Below, one piece after another: positions 41,159 through 49,858 of a stretch of 64,000 nt of DNA. Position 1 is the first letter of the stretch, and every line of letters starts with the position of its first letter. The position numbers and the translations under genes were made by a program. The notes under the pieces were generated by a model. The model was not told the origin of the DNA. It did not search any database and saw only the letters and a program-made list of their open reading frames with translations. Location of the stretch: positions 62,001-126,000 of the forward strand of contig NZ_JAFIQY010000018.1 of NCBI RefSeq assembly GCF_022271435.1, written 5' to 3'. Source of the DNA: Streptomyces monomycini. Its GTDB lineage: Bacteria; Actinomycetota; Actinomycetes; Streptomycetales; Streptomycetaceae.

Positions 41159-42011
41159 GGCTACGCGCCGTCCACAGCTCCGGAAAAACGTTCTTGCTCG
41201 CCCGCTTCTCCAGCCATGCCACGCCCGCCGAACCACCGGTCCCCATCTTGGCTCCCATCGCCCGCCGCGTCGCCACCAAATGATCGTTCCGCCAGCGCCA
41301 CACCAGCTCCGCGACGTCCGTCAGCGCCTCACCGAGCCGCACCAGCTCACCGTCGCGCGGCCCCGCGTACACCTCGGCCCACACCGCCTCGACCCGCGCG
41401 TCCGGCTCGTACCGCGCCGTGACCTCACGCTCCAGCACCTCACGGGGTATCCCGTACCCCCGGCGTGCCAGCAGCCGCAGCACCTCGTCCCACAGGCTCG
41501 GCTCCTGCAGCGCCTTCTCCAGCTCCGCGTACTCACGCGGCGCGCCCCGGTGCGGCACCAGCATCGACGTCGACTTCTCACCCAGCAGGAACTCCATCCG
41601 CCGGTACATCGCGGACTGGAACCCCGAGCCCTCCCCCAGCGCGCCCCGGAACGCGTTGAACTGCGCGGGCGTCAGCCGCGCCAACGGCCTCCACGCCGCG
41701 TTCAGCGCCTCCAACTGGTGCGTCGAACGCTCCAGCGCCTCCATCGCCACCGGCAGGTCGTCCCGGCGCAACGCCTGTGCCGCGGTGTGCCACTCGTGGA
41801 CGACGACCGTGAACCACAGCTCCATCACCTGGGTCGTCACCAGGAAAGCCATCTCGCCCGGGTCGTCGGACAGCGGATGCTGGAGGTGGGTGAGCACGTC
41901 CGCATGGACGTAATCCTCGTACGGCGTCGTCCCCGCACTGCCGATGCTCAGGTCGGGCCGCCGGACCTCATCGGTCTCCGGCTGACACTGCGGGGCGGAC
42001 TGCTGCGACAT
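41151..42011 (-). CDS. kynA: Tryptophan 2,3-dioxygenase
   Basis: Heme enzyme that opens the tryptophan ring to N-formylkynurenine. 286 residues with the family segments YEDYVHADVLTHLQHPLSDDPGEMAFLVTTQVMELWF, GFQSAMYRRMEFLLGEK and LVWRWRNDHLVATRRAMGAKMGTGGSAGVAWL. The ATG at 42011 has a GAGGAG site. First gene of kynA-kynU-kynB, which together supply anthranilate. No tryptophan-rich leader peptide or T-box was seen upstream. Confidence 0.95.
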   Translation of the reverse strand: MSQQSAPQCQPETDEVRRPDLSIGSAGTTPYEDYVHADVLTHLQHPLSDDPGEMAFLVTTQVMELWFTVVVHEWHTAAQALRRDDLPVAMEALERSTHQLEALNAAWRPLARLTPAQFNAFRGALGEGSGFQSAMYRRMEFLLGEKSTSMLVPHRGAPREYAELEKALQEPSLWDEVLRLLARRGYGIPREVLEREVTARYEPDARVEAVWAEVYAGPRDGELVRLGEALTDVAELVWRWRNDHLVATRRAMGAKMGTGGSAGVAWLEKRASKNVFPELWTARSHV

Positions 42012-42166
42012 GAGGAACTCCTCGATGCTGCTGGCTTCCGGGTAGCGGTCCGCTCCTTCCCGTCGGCAAACGGAGCCCCGGTCCCCTCAGGCGCGGAATC
42101 TTCCGGCCCACTGGCATCATCCGTGCTCCACGAAGGGCGCGCAAGAGGCTGCCCACGGCGTGCGAA

Positions 42167-42194
42167 GGGCCGGCCGCGCTTGCGCGGCCGGCCC
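42167..42194 (-). terminator. Terminator hairpin downstream of the DUF3151 gene
   Basis: Perfect 13-bp stem GGGCCGGCCGCGC / GCGCGGCCGGCCC with a TT loop, 43-70 bp past the DUF3151 stop. It separates that gene from the kyn operon promoter. Confidence 0.7.
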
Positions 42195-42236
42195 GGATTC
42201 CACCCCGGCGGTCAGCCGGAAACGCAGCTCAGCGCC

Positions 42237-42650
42237 CTACGAAAGGGTGTCGGCCGCGGTCGGCGACGAGTCCCGCAGGAACGTCGAGCACCGCTCGTAC
42301 TCCTCCTGCTCGCCGATCGCCTGCGCGGCACGGGCGAGAGCGTGCAGGGCCCGCAGGAACCCGCGGTTCGGCTCGTGCTCGAACGGCACCGGGCCGTGCC
42401 CCTTCCAGCCGGCCCGGCGCAGCGCGTCCAGGCCGCGGTGGTAACCCGTACGGGCGTACGCGTACGACTCGACCGTACGGCCCGCCTGGAACGCGTCGTC
42501 TGCGAGCTGCGCCCAGGCCAGCGAGGAGGTCGGGTACTTCGCCGCGACGTCCGTCGGCGCGGCACCGGAGGCGAGGAGCTCGCGGGGTTCGGGGTCGTCG
42601 GGGAGTTCGGTGGGGGGCGGGCCCCCGAGGAGATTCTGATGAATGGCCAT
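42237..42650 (-). CDS. DUF3151 protein
   Basis: 137 residues from the ATG at 42650. It contains ELPDDPEPRELLASGAAPTDVAAKYPTSSLAWAQLADDAF and GYHRGLDALRRAGWKGHGPVPFEHEPNRGFLRALHALARAAQAIGE, typical of the family. Soluble, helical. DUF3151 genes sit beside class II fructose-bisphosphate aldolase across actinobacteria, as here, but the function is not known. It is 700 bp downstream of fbaA on the same strand. Confidence 0.87.
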   Translation of the reverse strand: MAIHQNLLGGPPPTELPDDPEPRELLASGAAPTDVAAKYPTSSLAWAQLADDAFQAGRTVESYAYARTGYHRGLDALRRAGWKGHGPVPFEHEPNRGFLRALHALARAAQAIGEQEEYERCSTFLRDSSPTAADTLS

Positions 42651-43294
42651 GCTCCCATCTTCCCGGAGGGGCCGGTCGGTTACGTACCTCAGGGGGCTGG
42701 GCCGGTTTGTCGGCTCGCCCCGTGGTGGGGGGCCTGGGGGGCCTTTCGCGCTTCGCGCGGGGGTGTTGGGTTGACGTTTGGCTCGCATTGCTTGCGTTGT
42801 GGTGGCGGGGGCGCGCAGGGGGCCAACTCCTCAGCACCGTGTACGTCGCCCAGGGTTGGTTGTGAACGAGGGCTCCCGGCTGCCTGCGGGGATGGCCCCC
42901 TACCCGCCCCCTCCGGCCGGATTGGCGAGCCGAGGTCGGTGGGGGGAGTTTTTCGATCACCCGGGCGCCCGCCCACCTGGTGGAGAGGCGCACGGGGTGG
43001 AGGGCGGAAAGGCGGCTGTGCTGGCCTGGCCGTACGCCAGGGGCTCGCGTCGGGCTTGGCTTGTGAAAACCCCAGCCCGATCGCACGGGATAGTCGCCCG
43101 ACGGCCAGGGCTCGGGGGTACGCAGGGGTCTCCCCGCAGGCAGTCCGCACGCTGGCCAACGCCTGGGATTCACCGCAGCTAAAGGATGCTGAGGAGTGAC
43201 CCCGGAGTGCCCCCGAGCCCCCACCCACCGGACCTATTGCGCAAGACGCGCGCCCCGATCACCGGACCATCGCGCACAACGTGCGCAGCGCACG
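42651..43294. other. Long non-coding gap between DUF3151 and fbaA
   Basis: About 640 bp. Open frames exist on both strands (for example 42778-43182 plus and 42689-43228 minus), but none has family-like sequence, a ribosome site or consistent third-position GC. The DNA is less GC-rich in places (TTGGGTTGACGTTTGGCTCG around 42766; TTGTGAAAACCCCAGCCC around 43060). It could contain a structured RNA or a degraded gene. Confidence 0.45.
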
Positions 43295-43332
43295 AAGGCC
43301 CCGGGCCGCCGGGGAGGCGGGCTCGGGGCCTT
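43295..43332 (-). terminator. Terminator hairpin downstream of fbaA
   Basis: Stem AAGGCCCCG / CGGGGCCTT with an inner GC-rich loop, 16-53 bp past the fbaA stop. On the minus strand it should end the fbaA transcript. Confidence 0.7.
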
Positions 43333-43347
43333 GGGAACCCGGGAGGG

Positions 43348-44370
43348 TTACTTGATCTTGGTGCCGGTGGAGCGGAGGTTGGCGCAGGCCTCGGTGATGC
43401 GCTTGGCCATGCCGGCCTCGGCGAGCTTGCCCCAGCTGCGCGGGTCGTAGGTCTTCTTGTTGCCGACGTCGCCGTCGACCTTCAGGACGCCGTCGTAGTT
43501 GCGGAACATGTGGTCCGCGATCGGACGCGTGAACGCGTACTGCGTGTCCGTGTCCAGGTTCATCTTCACGACGCCGTTCTCCAGTGCCGTGGCGATCTCC
43601 TCGGCCGTGGAGCCGGAGCCGCCGTGGAAGACGAAGTCGAAGGGCGACTGCTTGCCGTACTTGGCGCCCACGCCCTCCTGGAGGTCCTTCAGGAGCTCGG
43701 GGCGGAGCACGACGTTGCCCGGCTTGTAGACGCCGTGCACGTTGCCGAACGAGGCGGCGAGCAGGTAGCGGCCCTTCTCGCCCAGGCCCAGCGCCTCGGC
43801 GGTCCGCAGCGCGTCGTCGACGGTGGTGTACAGCTCGTCGTTGATCTCGTGGGTGACGCCGTCCTCCTCGCCACCGGTCGGGGTGATCTCGACCTCAAGG
43901 ATGATCTTCGCGGCGGCGGCCTGGGCCAGCAGCTCCTGGGCCACGGACAGGTTGTCGGCCAGGGTCTCGGCCGAGCCGTCCCACATGTGGGACTGGAACA
44001 GGGGGTTCTGGCCCTTGGCCACCCGCTGCTCGGAGACGGCCAGCAGCGGACGGACGTAGCCGTCCAGCTTGTCCTTGGGGCAGTGGTCGGTGTGCAGCGC
44101 GACGTTGATGTCGTACTTCTCGGCGACGATGTGCGCGAACTCCGCCAGCGCGACGGCGCCGGTCACCATGTCCTTGTTGTGCTGGCCGCCCAGGAACTCC
44201 GCACCACCGGTGGAAATCTGGACGATGCCGTCGCTCTCGGCCTCGGCGAAACCACGCAGCGCTGCGTGCAGAGTCTGCGTCGAGGTCACGTTGATGGCCG
44301 GGTAGGCGAACTTGCCTGCCTTCGCCCGGTCCAGCATCTCGTTGTAGACCTCGGGAGTTGCGATGGGCAT
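43348..44370 (-). CDS. fbaA: Class II fructose-bisphosphate aldolase
   Basis: Zinc aldolase of glycolysis and gluconeogenesis, 340 residues from the ATG at 44370 with AAGGAG upstream. It begins MPIATPEVYNEMLDRAKAGKFAYPAINVTS. Metal and substrate residues are visible in VALHTDHCPKDKL, FQSHMWDGSAE, EVEITPTGGEEDG, SFGNVHGVYKPGN and FVFHGGSGS. It is the long class IIa type. Upstream frame to 44493 is not part of the gene. A parS site lies between this gene and pyrE. Confidence 0.97.
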   Translation of the reverse strand: MPIATPEVYNEMLDRAKAGKFAYPAINVTSTQTLHAALRGFAEAESDGIVQISTGGAEFLGGQHNKDMVTGAVALAEFAHIVAEKYDINVALHTDHCPKDKLDGYVRPLLAVSEQRVAKGQNPLFQSHMWDGSAETLADNLSVAQELLAQAAAAKIILEVEITPTGGEEDGVTHEINDELYTTVDDALRTAEALGLGEKGRYLLAASFGNVHGVYKPGNVVLRPELLKDLQEGVGAKYGKQSPFDFVFHGGSGSTAEEIATALENGVVKMNLDTDTQYAFTRPIADHMFRNYDGVLKVDGDVGNKKTYDPRSWGKLAEAGMAKRITEACANLRSTGTKIK

Positions 44371-44507
44371 CTGTCCGCTCCTTGTGATGTGCGGGTGTGC
44401 GTTCTTGGCCCTGACCAGGGGGCGACGACATCGCCGTAGCTCATCTTCCCAGACTCGGCGGTTTGCTCCACATCCCGTACACGCCACCGGCACGCAAAGG
44501 GGTGGCC

Positions 44508-44523
44508 GGTTTCACGTGAAACC
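44508..44523. other. parS centromere-like site (ParB binding)
   Basis: GGTTTCACGTGAAACC, a perfect 16-bp palindrome matching the core GTTTCACGTGAAAC of bacterial parS. It is intergenic (fbaA to pyrE). Streptomyces chromosomes carry a group of such sites around oriC, so this window probably lies in the origin region. Confidence 0.9.
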
Positions 44524-44574
44524 ACCCACCCGTTTGCGATAAGCGCTGGTCAGCGCCGAGGAACCGGCAAAGGC

Positions 44575-45117
44575 TCAGCCGAGGCCGAGGTCGCCGAGGC
44601 GGTAGCCGGTGATGTACGGCAGGCCCGCGCCGGCGATGGCCGACTCCGCCCCGCGGTCCACGATCGTGGCGACCGCGACCACCTCCGCCCCCGCCTCGCG
44701 CGCCGCCTCGACGGCGGTCAGCGGCGAGCCGCCGGTGGTGGAGGTGTCCTCGACGACCAGGACCCGGCGGCCCTTGATGTCCGGGCCCTCGATCCGCCGC
44801 TGCATCCCGTGGGTCTTCTGCGCCTTGCGGACGACGAACGCGTCCAGCCGACGGCCGCGCGCCGCGGCGGCGTGCAGCATCGAGGCCGCGACCGGGTCGG
44901 CGCCGAGCGTGAGCCCGCCGACCGCGTCGTAGTCCAGGTCGGCGGTGATGTCCAGCATCAGCTGCCCGACGAGGGGCGCGGCCGCTCCGTCGAGGGTGAT
45001 CCGGCGCAGGTCGATGTAGTAATCGGCCTCCTTGCCGGAGGAGAGCGTCACCTTGCCGTGCACCACGGCCTTGTCCTTGATCTGCTGCAGCAGATCGCCG
45101 CGTACGTCGTCAGTCAT
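44575..45117 (-). CDS. pyrE: Orotate phosphoribosyltransferase PyrE
   Basis: Forms OMP from orotate and PRPP in pyrimidine synthesis. 180 residues from the ATG at 45117. The PRPP motif VLVVEDTSTTGGS is at about 119-131, with the orotate loop SSGKEADYYIDLR near 27-38 and the flexible loop VRKAQKTHGMQRRIEG. A weak ribosome site and a long upstream frame make the start slightly uncertain, but the N-terminus MTDDVRGDLLQQIKDKAV is family-like. Confidence 0.96.
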   Translation of the reverse strand: MTDDVRGDLLQQIKDKAVVHGKVTLSSGKEADYYIDLRRITLDGAAAPLVGQLMLDITADLDYDAVGGLTLGADPVAASMLHAAAARGRRLDAFVVRKAQKTHGMQRRIEGPDIKGRRVLVVEDTSTTGGSPLTAVEAAREAGAEVVAVATIVDRGAESAIAGAGLPYITGYRLGDLGLG

Positions 45118-45173
45118 GCGCACGAGCTTAGAGCGTGTGCCGGGGCCCGGCCGGACGCCGGTCGGCGGGTGGG

Positions 45174-46013
45174 TCAGGACAGGGCGCGCCAGGTCCAGGT
45201 GGTCGAGATCTCCAGCGGGTCGATGGGCGTGACCAGGCGCGGCAGCGTATTGAGGCCGTTGGGCGGGCCGGACTGCGGCTCCACACAGACCGCCGCTTCC
45301 TGCTCGTCGTAGACCACCACCCACTCGGCGCCGCTGGTGACCTTCAGCTCCAGCCGGCCCGGCCAGGTGAGGGTGACGTCCACGCCGTCTGGCATGCCGA
45401 AGCAGTCGTCCCAGGGGCCGGGCTCCGGGTCGATGCGCCGTCCGGTGGGCAGGTGGTCGTCGCCCCGCTCCTCCTGCCACGCGGCGGTGAAGTCGATCCG
45501 TACGTCCTCGCCGGCGCCGTCCAGGCTGCGCAGGAACCACGGGTGCCAGCCGGCCTGGGCGGGGAAGGAGTCGGCGCTCGCCTCGACGCCCATGGTCAGG
45601 GTGAGCGAGCCGCCGTCCTCGGCCAGCTCGACCAGCTGGGTGACGCGGCCCGGGTACGGCCAGGGGGCGGCGTCCGGGTCGAGCAGCTCGTAGGTGAAGG
45701 CGGCGCTGGTGGCGTTTGTGCGGGCCGTCGTCCAGGCGACGTTGCGGCCGGTGCCGTGGATCGCGTGCGGCGGGGAGTTGACCGGCATCTGGTGCAGTTC
45801 GCCGCCGTTGCGGAAGCGCCCGTTCTCGATGCGGCCGCACCACGGCACCATCGGGAAGGAGCCGTACTTGGCGCCCTGCCGCAGCAGTTCCGTACCGCCG
45901 ATGCGCAGGCTCGCGAGCCGGCAGCCGTTGGCCGGGTCCACGGTCAGTTCGGTGTCGCCGGCCGCCAGCCGTACCTGTCCCTGCGCGATGTCTCGCGTGT
46001 CGTTGTCGCTCAC
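45174..46013 (-). CDS. Aldose 1-epimerase family protein
   Basis: 279 residues with the galactose-mutarotase beta-sandwich pattern: NGCRLASLRIGGTELLRQ, FPMVPWCGRIENGRF, HAIHGTGRNVAW and AGWHPWFLRSL, which carry the catalytic His residues; a Glu near VCVEPQSGPPNGLN is the likely base. The GTG start is at 46013. Interconverts sugar anomers; the true sugar is unknown. It is followed by pyrE 56 bp downstream on the same strand, possibly as an operon. Confidence 0.88.
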   Translation of the reverse strand: MSDNDTRDIAQGQVRLAAGDTELTVDPANGCRLASLRIGGTELLRQGAKYGSFPMVPWCGRIENGRFRNGGELHQMPVNSPPHAIHGTGRNVAWTTARTNATSAAFTYELLDPDAAPWPYPGRVTQLVELAEDGGSLTLTMGVEASADSFPAQAGWHPWFLRSLDGAGEDVRIDFTAAWQEERGDDHLPTGRRIDPEPGPWDDCFGMPDGVDVTLTWPGRLELKVTSGAEWVVVYDEQEAAVCVEPQSGPPNGLNTLPRLVTPIDPLEISTTWTWRALS

Positions 46014-46072
46014 GGTCCGACCCTAACGGGGAGGCGGGGAGGCGACGCGGTACGGCGAACGCGCGCCGCCCC

Positions 46073-46849
46073 TCAGCGGCGGCGGCGCAGTACCCGCCCC
46101 ACCACGACGGCCGACGCGAGGGCGAGGGCCGCGGCCGGTGCCGCCCAGCGCAGGGTGGCGGAGGTGGTCGCCGACTGGGGGGCGGGGACCGGCGCGTACC
46201 GGCCGCGCGGCGGTGCGTGGTCGACCTCCTCGGCGCTGCGCCCGATCATCGTGCGGCGGGCGTGCGCGGCCTCGGCGGGCGGTGTGCCGTCCTGGTCGTC
46301 GGCTTCCGTGAGCGGGTCGAGCGACGGCGGCGGGACCTCGGTGTCGAAGAGGGCCGCGGTGGCGGGGGGCGTGGCCGGGGCACCGCTGTCCTGGGTGTCC
46401 GGCGGGTTGTCGGTGAGGTCGGCCGCGAGGTTGGCGGCGAAGCGGTCCAGGACCCGGCGTCCGGCGGACTCGGCCGCCTGGCCGGTGGCTTCCGCGAGGC
46501 GGCCGGTGCTGGTGACCGTACCGGCGCAGCTCAGGACCGTGGTGGCGGAGTCGTCGGGCCCGGCGGCGAGCCGCACGGTGAGGGACAGCTCGGCGGAGCC
46601 GTCTCCGCGCGACTCCATGCCGCTCGCCTCGACCAGGACCGTGTCGGCGCCGCGCAGGGTGACGGTGAGGGTGCCGCGGTAGGTGATGGTGGAACTCCCG
46701 ATGCGCAGCCGCAGCCGCCCGCCGGGGGTGCCGGGGTCCGCGTCGGCGTCGAGTTGGCATCCGGGGATGCAGCGCGCCACGCGCTCCGGCTCGGCCAGCG
46801 CCTGCCGCACGGTCTCGACGGGAAACGGAACGTACACCTCGTGCTCCAT
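46073..46849 (-). CDS. CoxG-like SRPBCC protein with C-terminal membrane anchor
   Basis: 258 residues. N-terminal ~145 residues follow the SRPBCC/CoxG pattern (MEHEVYVPFPVETVRQALAEPERVARCIPGCQLD, then ITYRGTLTVTL, then ETATGQAAES-like amphipathic helix). A charged Pro-rich linker follows, and a C-terminal TM (about 232-252) ends RRRR, a tail anchor. CoxG proteins of CO dehydrogenase clusters share this fold, but no such cluster is here. It ends 59 bp before the aldose epimerase start region. Ligand unknown. Confidence 0.8.
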   Translation of the reverse strand: MEHEVYVPFPVETVRQALAEPERVARCIPGCQLDADADPGTPGGRLRLRIGSSTITYRGTLTVTLRGADTVLVEASGMESRGDGSAELSLTVRLAAGPDDSATTVLSCAGTVTSTGRLAEATGQAAESAGRRVLDRFAANLAADLTDNPPDTQDSGAPATPPATAALFDTEVPPPSLDPLTEADDQDGTPPAEAAHARRTMIGRSAEEVDHAPPRGRYAPVPAPQSATTSATLRWAAPAAALALASAVVVGRVLRRRR

Positions 46850-46995
46850 GGCATGGGAGCCTACCCAGCCCTCCCGGCACTCGTGCCCGGTCCGGCACCT
46901 TTTTCTCCCCCGGCCGAATGGGGGAGCGAGGGGAGCGGATCGCCGCGGGCGTCGGGCCGGTGGATCGCCGGTGGGCCGGGGGCGGCCGGGCCGGG

Positions 46996-48819
46996 TCAGT
47001 CCAGGTGCCGTGGATGCATCAGCGTTGACGGCGGGAGGCCGGGGACGCGGGTGGGGGCGAGGGAGCGGGCGGCGGCCTGGAGGGCGGCGGGCGTCAGGGA
47101 GCGCAGGGCGGGGGTGGCCGGGGAGAGGGTCAGGCGGGGGGCGCGGTGGGCCGCGAGGAGGAAACCCCAGCCGCAGGCGGAGCGGTGGCCGGTGAGCCGG
47201 CCGACGGGATGGTCGGCAGGGTGGCCGGTGAGCCGGTCCGTGGACCGGCCCGTTCCGCAGGAGCGTTCCGCCGCGTCGGCGCGGGACGGGGTCCGGGGCA
47301 CGGTCCGGCCGGGGAGCCGGTACGGGACGGTGCTCAGGCCCGCGGCCCGTACGGTCGCGTCGACCGTCCAGAACGTCCGGGGCCGGGACGCGGGCTCGCC
47401 GGCGTGCACCGCCAGCCGGCCGCCCCTGGCCAGCGTGCGGGAGGCGAGACCGTAGAACTCCTGCGAGTAGAGCTTGGTGCTGGCCGTGCTCCCCGGGTCG
47501 GGCAGATCGGCGATCACGACGTCGTACGGGCCGCCGTTCCCGGCCGCCGCGCCGCCCCGCCGCAGCCACTCGAACACGTCGCCCGCGACCACACGTACCC
47601 GCGGGTCGTCCAGCGCGTGCCCGTTGAGCGCGGACAGGCCCGGGTCCGTACGGGCCAGCCGCGCCAGGCCCGGATCGAGTTCGACGACGGTCACGGCCGT
47701 GACGCCGGGGTGGCGCAGGACCTCGCGGGCGGCGAGGCCGTCGCCGCCGCCGAGCACCAGGACCCGGCGGTGCGGCCCGCCCGCCATGGCCGGGTGCACC
47801 AGCCCTTCGTGGTACGGGCGAGCGTCGTCCGCGCCGGCCCGTAGGCGGCCGTCCAGGTAGAGCCCGAGCGGCCCGCCGGGTCCGGCACCGTTCCCGCCCG
47901 GACCCGGTACGGGCCCGGGCGCCCCGCCGCGGCCGGCCCGGTCCAGGTGTCCGTCCGCGGCCCCGGTCCGGCCCGTGGCGGCCGGTCCCGTACCGCCCGT
48001 GATCACGATCTCCTGGATGCCGGTGCGGACCGCGACCCGCGCCGCCGACCCGTACACCGCGTCCCGCGCGGCCCGTTCGAAGGGGGCGACCAGCGCCGCC
48101 CCGGCGGCGAGCAGGGCCAGCACCAGCACGTTCGCGGCGATCAGGGCCCAGCGGGCCCGTACGGACAGATCGCTGCGGAAGAGCCAGAGCACCAGCCCGC
48201 CGCCGGCCACCGCGTTGACCGAACCGGTGATCAGGGCGCCGGAGACCTGGCCCAGCCCCGGCAGCAGCAGGAAGGGGAAGGCGAGGCCGCCGACCAGGGC
48301 GCCCACGTAGTCGGCGGCGAACAGGTCCGCCACGGCGCCCCCCGCGTCCTGGCGGCGGACCCGCTGGATGAGCGTCATCAGCAGCGGCACCTCGGCGCCG
48401 ATGAGCATGCCCATGGCCAGCGAGAAGGCGACCAGGACGGAGCGGGACTGGCCGAACCAGGCGTAGCAGGCGTAGAGCGCCATCGCCGAGAAACCGCCGA
48501 CGAGTGCGAGGACCGCCTCCAGCGCGCCGAAGCCGACGGCCGCCCGGCAGCGCAGCCGTTTGGCGAGCAGCGATCCGATGCCCATCGCGAAGACCATGAC
48601 GGACAGCACGACGGATGCCTGGGTGACCGAGTCGCCGGTCAGGTAGGAGGCGAGGGCGACCAGTTCGAGTTCGTAGACCAGGCCGCAGGCGGCGCAGACG
48701 AAGACGGTGGCCAGGACGAGCAGCCGGCCGAGGCCGGCGGGGACGGGCAGCCATGCCGGACTCCCCGCCTCGGGCGGCTCGGGGGAACCGCGGTGGACTG
48801 GATCAGGCGGGTCGATCAT
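46996..48819 (-). CDS. Membrane-bound polyamine aminopropyltransferase-like protein
   Basis: 607 residues. About seven TM helices (30-245) are followed by a spermidine-synthase Rossmann domain (RRVLVLGGGDGLAAREVLRHPGVTAVTVVELDPGL, ARVVAGDVFEWL-type strand, DVVIADLPDPGS). This fusion of transporter-like membrane domain and SpeE-like domain is common in actinobacteria, where aminopropyl transfer has rarely been shown. Gly/Ala-rich insert near 275-330 and a long Arg/Pro C-terminus are unusual. The ATG at 48819 is chosen by the membrane start; no strong ribosome site is seen. Confidence 0.85.
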   Translation of the reverse strand: MIDPPDPVHRGSPEPPEAGSPAWLPVPAGLGRLLVLATVFVCAACGLVYELELVALASYLTGDSVTQASVVLSVMVFAMGIGSLLAKRLRCRAAVGFGALEAVLALVGGFSAMALYACYAWFGQSRSVLVAFSLAMGMLIGAEVPLLMTLIQRVRRQDAGGAVADLFAADYVGALVGGLAFPFLLLPGLGQVSGALITGSVNAVAGGGLVLWLFRSDLSVRARWALIAANVLVLALLAAGAALVAPFERAARDAVYGSAARVAVRTGIQEIVITGGTGPAATGRTGAADGHLDRAGRGGAPGPVPGPGGNGAGPGGPLGLYLDGRLRAGADDARPYHEGLVHPAMAGGPHRRVLVLGGGDGLAAREVLRHPGVTAVTVVELDPGLARLARTDPGLSALNGHALDDPRVRVVAGDVFEWLRRGGAAAGNGGPYDVVIADLPDPGSTASTKLYSQEFYGLASRTLARGGRLAVHAGEPASRPRTFWTVDATVRAAGLSTVPYRLPGRTVPRTPSRADAAERSCGTGRSTDRLTGHPADHPVGRLTGHRSACGWGFLLAAHRAPRLTLSPATPALRSLTPAALQAAARSLAPTRVPGLPPSTLMHPRHLD

Positions 48820-48959
48820 GTCGGGCAACGCTACGTGACGCGATGATGTCCCTATGTCACCCACACGAGCGTAGTGAGCGTCCCACACGGGCGACTTGGA
48901 GCGCGGCGGACGCCCGGTCCGCCCCGCGAGCCGGTAAAAGCACCCGCGGGTAACGCCGC

Positions 48960-49478
48960 TCAGATGGCCGCCGCCACCCGGACCCCGACCCGGGTGCGCG
49001 TCGCGACCAGCCGCCCCTCCTGCGGGTAGGCGTGCCAGGTGCGCCAGCGCACCTGGCCCTCCTCGCGCTGGGCCAGCATCGCGGTGAACGCGTGCGGCGA
49101 GCCCGGGAACGTTCCGGCAAGGCCGAGGGGGTGCTCGGCGACCAGGGCGAGCAACTCCTGGGCGCGCCCGGCGAACGAGCCCTGGGAGAGCGTCTCGACG
49201 TGGGCAGCGAATTCGTACTCCCAGTCGCCGATGCGTTTCGCCACGCCCAGCGGGAGCGGGGTGCTGCTGCCGGGTATGCAGGCGACGGTCTCGGAGCAGG
49301 TGCCGCGTTCCTCCTCCAGGAGGACTTGGTGCGAGGCGCCGAGCAGCCTCAACTGCACGCGCGCATCGGCGAGTTGCAGGTCCAGCACGGCGAGGGCCGG
49401 CAGCGGCTCCCTGCCCAGTGCCCAGGCCAGGTCGGATGCGCGGGTATCGGTGTAGGGCGTTTTCAGGGTCGTGAGCAT
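48960..49478 (-). CDS. DUF2617 protein
   Basis: 172 residues from the ATG at 49478. Contains TDTRASDLAWALGREPLPALAVLDLQL, VAKRIGDWEYEFAAHVETLSQGSFAGRAQELLALVAEHPLGLAGTFPGSPHAFTAM and RWRTWHAYPQEGRLVATRTRVGVR, the usual layout. Soluble; function unknown. Its neighbour, the aminopropyltransferase-like gene, is conserved nearby in many streptomycetes. Confidence 0.83.
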   Translation of the reverse strand: MLTTLKTPYTDTRASDLAWALGREPLPALAVLDLQLADARVQLRLLGASHQVLLEEERGTCSETVACIPGSSTPLPLGVAKRIGDWEYEFAAHVETLSQGSFAGRAQELLALVAEHPLGLAGTFPGSPHAFTAMLAQREEGQVRWRTWHAYPQEGRLVATRTRVGVRVAAAI

Positions 49479-49858
49479 GGGTCGGCTCCGCAAGCACGCA
49501 GTGGATGGTGGGCCGGCCTGCCCCGGAGACGGGATCAGGGTTACGACTGTCTGCCGGCTCGTGCCCACGTGGGGTCCGAGAAGTGGGATTCTCTAGGGAG
49601 AGGGAATCATGAAACGAGCGGGGCCCACAGCGTTTTTACCCATCTTCGCCGGGTTTCCATCCCTCAGAGGGCCACTCAGTTCAGTTGTTCAACAACCCAC
49701 TCCCCAGCGGCCGTTGACCCTGCTGGGCGCATATGCGGACCGGCATGGGCCCCCTGCATGTGTACGGGGCAGCAACACCTCGGCGACTGCCCCGGGACCC
49801 GTCTGCGACCGCACTGCGAAAGCTGCCGCCGGCGCGCCTCGACGGTGGCCGCCGCCCC
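49479..49858. other. Intergenic region between DUF2617 and the Cys-rich small gene
   Basis: 380 bp, less GC-rich than its neighbours. A frame from 49609 uses TTA and low third-position GC and is not a gene. An imperfect inverted repeat GATTCTCT/AGGGAATC lies around 49587-49608. It may hold the DUF2617 promoter on the minus strand. Confidence 0.45.

Noticed and set aside
42012..42166. T-box or tryptophan leader peptide before kynA.
   Set aside because: No tryptophan-codon cluster, no T-box sequence and no competing hairpins could be found in the leader.
42778..43182. Plus-strand frame of 134 codons in the gap beside fbaA.
   Set aside because: No family-like sequence or ribosome site; overlapped by an equally long minus-strand frame. 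Reported as non-coding instead.
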